NCBI GenBank assembly: GCA_025925185.1
Contig: JAICLV010000073.1
Coordinates: 1-11,718 of the forward strand
DNA: 11,718 nucleotides
From: Acidothermaceae bacterium
GTDB taxonomy: Bacteria; Actinomycetota; Actinomycetes; Acidothermales; Acidothermaceae
Reading direction: 5' to 3'
Positions 9,005 through 11,718 of the stretch are shown piece after piece. The notes under the pieces are model-generated. The model was not told where the DNA came from. It searched no databases and saw only the letters and a program-made list of their open reading frames with translations. A program made the translations under genes and the position numbers. Position 1 is the stretch's first letter. Each line of letters opens with the position of its first letter.

Positions 9005-9495
9005 CACAAACCTCCGGTCTGGTCTTGCACCACGCCGTCGGCGACGGTGGCGGCGTGTCCACCCGTGGAGCCGTGACCGCCCTCGCCGCGATCGGAGCCC
9101 GGCAGGGTCTCGACCTCGTGGAAGCTTGCCCGCTCAACCCGCTGGATCACCAGCTGGGCGATGCGGTCGCCCCGGGAAAAGCGAACCGGGTCGCGCGGGT
9201 CGAGATTGACGACGATGACCTTGAGCTCGCCGCGATAGCCCGCGTCGATCGTGCCGGGCGCGTTCACGAGCGCCACCCCGCAGCGCAGTGCGAGCCCGGA
9301 ACGTGGGTGCACGAAGGCGGCGTAGCCGTCCGGTAACGCGATCGCGATCCCGGTCGGCAACAGCGCGCGCTCGCCGGGCGCCAGCTCGGCGTCCACCGTC
9401 GTCACCAGGTCGGCGCCGGCGTCCCCCGGGTGGGCATAGCTGGGCAGCGGCACGTCAGGGTCGAGCCGGCGCAGCAGAACCGGGACCCCGCTCAC
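9004..9495 (-). CDS. dut: Deoxyuridine 5'-triphosphate nucleotidohydrolase (dUTPase)
   Basis: Hydrolyses dUTP to dUMP and pyrophosphate, keeping uracil out of DNA and supplying dUMP for thymidylate synthesis; homotrimer, cytosolic. At 163 residues it has full family length and all five motifs: I GDAGADL (24-30), [12 protein letters not shown] (64-73), [16 protein letters not shown] (81-93, with catalytic D84 and substrate-contacting Y87), [12 protein letters not shown] (108-117), [12 protein letters not shown] (137-147). The histidine in motif V, where many enzymes have phenylalanine, is as I recall in the mycobacterial enzyme. The GTG at 9495 has a strong GGAGG four bases upstream. The TGA overlaps DUF3710 by one base. 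It lies 67 bp downstream of the thioesterase gene, probably in the same transcript. Confidence 0.97.
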   Translation of the reverse strand: MSGVPVLLRRLDPDVPLPSYAHPGDAGADLVTTVDAELAPGERALLPTGIAIALPDGYAAFVHPRSGLALRCGVALVNAPGTIDAGYRGELKVIVVNLDPRDPVRFSRGDRIAQLVIQRVERASFHEVETLPGSDRGEGGHGSTGGHAATVADGVVQDQTGGL

Positions 9496-9506
9496 GCGAC
9501 CTCCAA

Positions 9507-9544
9507 AGCGAGGATCGAAGCGAAGCGAGGCCCGGAGCGGAGGA
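9507..9544. repeat. GCGAGG/GCGAAG-type degenerate repeat between thioesterase and dut
   Basis: This non-coding stretch consists of near-identical hexamers (GCGAGG, GCGAAG, GCGAGG, then GCGGAGG) joined by a CCCGG core. The 11-mer CCGGAGCGGAG at 9532-9542 recurs at 11526-11536. It may be an interspersed repeat or a long ribosome-binding-like purine tract; the repetition is seen but a role is not. Confidence 0.4.
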
Positions 9545-9562
9545 TGTCGCGGAAAACACTGC

Positions 9563-10189
9563 TCACGGGTTGACCTCGACCGACTCGACGGGGCGGTTCA
9601 TCGACGCCGTCACCAAATCAGGGCGCCCGAACGCGGTGAAGTGCTCGACCGGAACCTCGACGAACAGCGCCGCGGACCGCACCGCCGGCGCCTCGTCACC
9701 GGAGGGCGTGGTCAACGTGCCGGTCGCCGCCGTGTAAATCTTGCGTCCCGCGATCCCAAGGCAGGTCGCGTCGATGCGCACCGTCGCGCCAACCGGAACC
9801 GGCGTCAGGAAGTCGGTCTCCAATCGGGCCGTCACGGCCGGCGCCCGGATCAGCCACAACAACGTCGCCTGCGTCTCGTCGAGCGCGGCGCTCAGCAGCC
9901 CGCCGTGCACGAGTCCCGGCGCGCCCTCGTGGTCGCCGGTGACGACGAACTCCGAGGTCACCCGCACGCCCTCGCCGACGGTGAACCGCATTCGAAGGCC
10001 GCCGGACTGATCGGCGCCGCACCCGTAGCAGCGGGTGTAGTGCTGACCCAATACCGCACCTGGCGGCGGAGCGTCGGGCGCGGGCGTCGCGGCCACCAGG
10101 TCGCTCGGCAGTTCCAGCGGTGCGAGGAGCCCCACCGGCTGAAGCGCTGACTCCGGCTGCCCTGGCGGCCGTTGCGACGGTTGGCTCAC
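9563..10189 (-). CDS. PaaI-family hotdog-fold acyl-CoA thioesterase
   Basis: A 208-residue protein of the PaaI/4HBT thioesterase group, which hydrolyses acyl- or aryl-CoA thioesters; the substrate cannot be read here. An N-terminal Pro-rich extension (1-48) precedes a C-x2-C element ([18 protein letters not shown]54 and C57) and the hotdog domain at about 60-182. The active-site-like [13 protein letters not shown] contains H95-G96-G97 and D104/E105, followed by [13 protein letters not shown], the usual second-strand signature. GTG 10189 is chosen because the frame upstream overlaps the divergent DUF3093 gene and reads as low-complexity; TAGTCT lies eight bases before it and there is no Shine-Dalgarno, indicating a leaderless start. 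It sits upstream of dut on the same strand; no metabolic link to dut is evident. In M. tuberculosis dut directly neighbours the DUF3093 gene, so this gene is an addition relative to that layout. Confidence 0.87.
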   Translation of the reverse strand: MSQPSQRPPGQPESALQPVGLLAPLELPSDLVAATPAPDAPPPGAVLGQHYTRCYGCGADQSGGLRMRFTVGEGVRVTSEFVVTGDHEGAPGLVHGGLLSAALDETQATLLWLIRAPAVTARLETDFLTPVPVGATVRIDATCLGIAGRKIYTAATGTLTTPSGDEAPAVRSAALFVEVPVEHFTAFGRPDLVTASMNRPVESVEVNP

Positions 10190-10197
10190 GAGTGGCG

Positions 10198-10203
10198 AGA
10201 CTA
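10198..10203 (-). promoter_or_regulatory. Candidate leaderless -10 (TAGTCT) for the thioesterase-dut operon
   Basis: TAGTCT fits TANNNT and lies eight bases before the GTG at 10189. No ribosome-binding site is present. It is seven bases from the oppositely oriented TACGCT at 10211, giving a compact divergent promoter pair. Confidence 0.45.
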
Positions 10204-10210
10204 CTGCCAG

Positions 10211-10216
10211 TACGCT
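10211..10216 (+). promoter_or_regulatory. Candidate leaderless -10 (TACGCT) for DUF3093
   Basis: TACGCT fits TANNNT and lies seven bases before the ATG at 10224, so transcription would begin at the start codon. No Shine-Dalgarno is visible. The whole space between the divergent start codons is 34 bp. Confidence 0.4.
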
Positions 10217-10223
10217 GCGCGTC

Positions 10224-10778
10224 ATGGCGGGCCTCATGATGACCCTCATGACGACACGGACCGACGCCCTTTTTCGCGAGCGCCGGGGCGTGCCGCTGTG
10301 GTGGTGGTTCGTCGCCGTCGTCGTCGCGGTGCCGAGTGTCGAGGTCGTCGCCGTGTACGCGCCCGACATGGAGTCACACGGCGGGTGGTTGCTGGCGGTC
10401 GGTGTCGGCATCGCCACCGTCGCCGTCATCGCGGCGCTGCTGATCGCGATCTCCCGCTCGTACGTCGTCGTCGACGTCACCGGGCTGCGCGCCGACCGTG
10501 ACTTTCTCCCCGCGTCCACGATCGGCCGGGTTCGCACCCTCGACCGGGCCACGATGCGCGACCTGCTCGGCCGCGACGCGCGCGCCGACGCTGTGATGAG
10601 CATCAAGCCGTGGGTCGTGACCGGCGTTCAGGTCGAGGTCGCCGACTCCGCAGACCGCACGCCGTACTGGGTGGTGGCGTCCCGTCGTCCGACCGAGCTC
10701 GCCACCGCACTCCGCACGCTTGCGCCACGCGCTGATGGGGATGAGCGCGTCGAGAGGTCGTCGGGCGAGGATCGGTAG
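10224..10778 (+). CDS. DUF3093 membrane protein
   Basis: A 184-residue protein with two predicted membrane helices (about 24-46 from PLWWWFVAVVVAV, and 54-76 from WLLAVGVGIATVAVIAALLI) and a soluble C-terminal part with SYVVVDVTGLRADRDFLPA, then PWVVTGVQVEVADSADRTPY and WVVASRRPTELATAL. This is the DUF3093 pattern (Rv2698 by context). Function is unknown; the part after the helices looks like a small beta-rich, PH-like domain. Further in-frame ATGs follow at 10236, 10239 and 10248, so the start is uncertain by up to eight residues; 10224 is preferred because of the -10-like TACGCT seven bases upstream. It is divergent from the thioesterase gene and 11 bp from DUF4235, likely co-transcribed. 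Confidence 0.87.
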   Translation: MAGLMMTLMTTRTDALFRERRGVPLWWWFVAVVVAVPSVEVVAVYAPDMESHGGWLLAVGVGIATVAVIAALLIAISRSYVVVDVTGLRADRDFLPASTIGRVRTLDRATMRDLLGRDARADAVMSIKPWVVTGVQVEVADSADRTPYWVVASRRPTELATALRTLAPRADGDERVERSSGEDR

Positions 10779-10789
10779 GGAAGGTCGAC

Positions 10790-11107
10790 ATGGCCAAGGA
10801 CACGGGCAAGGACAACGGCAAGACCGCCAGCAAGCCGGAGTCGATCGCGCTGAAGGTGTACGCGGGCCTGGCCGCCGTGGTCGCCGCCATGGTCGCCCGC
10901 AAGCTCGCCGAGAAGGTGTGGGTGAGGGCCACCGGCAAGACGCCGCCGATCGAGCCGGAGTCGCCCGACGTCCACTGGGCCGAGGCGGTCGGCTGGTCGC
11001 TTGTGTCGGGGACGACGGTGGCGATCGCCCGGTTGCTGGCGACACGCAAGGCGGCCGGCGCCTGGCACCGTATCAGTGCCCAGGAACCGGCCGCCCCGGT
11101 CGGTTGA
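10790..11107 (+). CDS. DUF4235 domain-containing membrane protein
   Basis: A 105-residue actinobacterial protein of unknown function. A Lys-rich N-terminal tail (MAKDTGKDNGKTASKPES) is followed by a hydrophobic helix at about 22-39 (KVYAGLAAVVAAMVARKL), a Pro-rich linker, and a second helix at about 64-84 (AEAVGWSLVSGTTVAIARLL), the usual two-segment DUF4235 pattern. The ATG at 10790 is preceded by GGGAAGG at a good distance. It follows DUF3093 by 11 bp. Its TGA lies three bases from the convergent TAG of DUF4193, so transcripts must overlap or end inside coding sequence. Confidence 0.88.
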   Translation: MAKDTGKDNGKTASKPESIALKVYAGLAAVVAAMVARKLAEKVWVRATGKTPPIEPESPDVHWAEAVGWSLVSGTTVAIARLLATRKAAGAWHRISAQEPAAPVG

Positions 11108-11110
11108 CTC

Positions 11111-11410
11111 CTACGCTGCGCACTCTCTGCAGATCATCTGGCTCCCAGAACCGGTCGCCAGCTGGCTGCGGTGGTGCACGAGGAAGCAGCGCGAGCAGGT
11201 GAACTCGTCGGCTTGTCGCGGCAGCACGCGCAGCGACAACTCCTCGTTCGACAAGTCGGCGCCGGGCAGCTCGAACGACTCGGCCAGGTCGGCCTCATCG
11301 CCGTCGAACGTGCCGCCTTGGCGGTCGGCCCGCCGCGCCTTCAGCTCCTCGAGGCTGTCTTCACCAAGGTCCTCGTCGACCTTGCGTGGGGTGTCGTAGT
11401 CGGTCGCCAT
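11111..11410 (-). CDS. DUF4193 zinc-ribbon-like protein
   Basis: A 99-residue soluble, acidic protein of the actinobacterial DUF4193 family (Rv2699c by context). The N-terminal part is charged and probably flexible (MATDYDTPRKVDEDLGEDSL, then EELKARRADR). The C-terminus has two cysteine pairs, C72-S-R-C75 and C94-R-E-C97, spaced as in a zinc ribbon, with FLVHHRSQLA between them. Role unknown; the zinc ribbon suggests a nucleic-acid or protein contact. ATG 11410 has a strong GGAGG five bases upstream and begins the family-typical MATDYD. The frame stays open leftwards of the ATG to 11713, but that stretch has weak GC3 bias and no family similarity. A 9-bp direct repeat lies 24 bp before the start. 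Confidence 0.92.
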   Translation of the reverse strand: MATDYDTPRKVDEDLGEDSLEELKARRADRQGGTFDGDEADLAESFELPGADLSNEELSLRVLPRQADEFTCSRCFLVHHRSQLATGSGSQMICRECAA

Positions 11411-11433
11411 GGGAACCTCCGGATGCCTCTTTC

Positions 11434-11453
11434 TTCGTATTCCGTTCGTATTC
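11434..11453. repeat. Two 9-bp direct repeats (TTCGTATTC) with 11-bp period
   Basis: TTCGTATTC at 11434-11442 and 11445-11453, separated by CG. The 11-bp period is one helical turn, which places both copies on the same face of the helix, 24-43 bases before the DUF4193 ATG. This is a typical operator geometry; the binding protein is unknown. Confidence 0.6.
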
Positions 11454-11464
11454 GCCGTCGCCCC

Positions 11465-11488
11465 CGCCGGCTGCGTCAGCAGCCGGTG
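11465..11488. other. Strong stem-loop upstream of DUF4193
   Basis: CCGGCTGC-GTCA-GCAGCCGG is a perfect 8-bp inverted repeat with a four-base loop (11467-11486), extendable by a G-U and a C-G pair in plus-strand RNA. There is no T-tract on either side. It could be a transcription terminator for something to the right, a leader structure of DUF4193, or a protein site. Confidence 0.5.
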
Positions 11489-11718
11489 CGGGTGTAACGC
11501 TGGACCCGCCCCAGTTGTGCCCGGTCCGGAGCGGAGATTGTGCCTTATTTGCGCGCGGACCGCGACCGCGACCCGCCGACGGTGATCTTTAAGTTGCTCG
11601 GAACGCTGCTCTAACACTTGACGCCCGTGCGGTATGCCCGGGTTCAACCGAGCGAACCACGCGTGTTGCGGGTCCGGCTTGCCAGTCTTGGCGTGCTCAT
11701 CGGCTGCCCGCACACCCA

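Larger units (their letters stand above)
11411..11718. other. Non-coding region upstream of DUF4193
   Basis: 308 bases with no convincing gene on either strand. It carries the DUF4193 ribosome-binding site (GGAGG), a 9-bp direct repeat, a strong hairpin and a copy of an 11-mer also found upstream of dut. It includes AT-richer islands (around 11541-11550 and 11587-11593) unlike the coding DNA. Related genomes have a divergent rightward gene after DUF4193 (Rv2700, LytR_C type); its start is probably at or beyond the right edge. An open plus-strand frame from about 11615 to the edge has weak codon bias and is not called. Confidence 0.6.

Noticed and set aside
10190..10606. N-terminal extension of the thioesterase frame
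   Set aside because: It overlaps the divergent DUF3093 gene and shows Ser/Arg/Thr low complexity without family similarity; the GTG at 10189 has a suitable -10 upstream.
11632..11665. tRNA-like GGTTCAA segment
   Set aside because: The T-loop lacks the required C at position 61 and no acceptor, D-arm or anticodon arm can be drawn around it.
11411..11713. In-frame open extension upstream of DUF4193
   Set aside because: The strong GGAGG and family-typical MATDYD start at 11410 mark the true N-terminus. Codon third-position GC of the extension is clearly lower than in the genes.
11618..11718. Possible rightward gene beginning near 11618-11663 with a hydrophobic VRLASLGVLIGC stretch
   Set aside because: Synteny predicts a divergent LytR_C-type gene nearby, but no ribosome-binding site or solid codon bias is visible and the frame is cut by the window edge, so it cannot be supported.

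Overview
The window is high-GC chromosomal DNA from an actinobacterium (Actinomycetes). The evidence is strong GC bias at third codon positions, frequent GTG starts, several apparent leaderless starts, and a gene order matching the conserved block around M. tuberculosis Rv2689c-Rv2699c. Lineage-typical families are present: DUF3710, DUF3093, DUF4193, DUF4235 and a mycobacterial-type dUTPase. The species cannot be assigned. I see no rRNA, tRNA, CRISPR array, insertion sequence or prophage.

Layout. Positions 1-2447 (-) hold most of an AcnA-type aconitase, whose C-terminus lies beyond the left edge. Upstream of it on the same strand come a small DUF6941-like protein, a TRAM-domain RNA uridine C5-methyltransferase with an Fe-S cysteine set, and a large KimA-like APC-superfamily permease. 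The last three abut or overlap by a few bases and look like one transcript starting near 6290. Across a 131-bp divergent spacer, two one-base-overlapping single-RCK proteins (TrkA, TrkB) run rightwards. They converge with 7 bp between stops on a leftward group: PaaI-type thioesterase, dUTPase, DUF3710 and OB-fold protein. The thioesterase diverges from a rightward DUF3093 membrane protein followed by a DUF4235 membrane protein, which converge (3 bp between stops) on a leftward DUF4193 zinc-ribbon protein. The last 308 bp upstream of DUF4193 hold no convincing gene, but do hold a 9-bp direct repeat and a strong hairpin.

How the genes may work together. The most coherent theme is potassium homeostasis. 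The permease shares with B. subtilis KimA the residues I recall as K+ ligands, and it is divergently arranged with a split TrkA (two single-RCK subunits). No TrkH/TrkG/Ktr channel is visible, so the permease is the obvious local candidate partner of the RCK pair. This is an inference. Other genes are housekeeping (aconitase in the TCA cycle, dUTPase in nucleotide sanitation, RNA modification) or conserved actinobacterial proteins of unknown role. DUF3159, which normally sits between trkB and the OB-fold gene in related genomes, is absent here.
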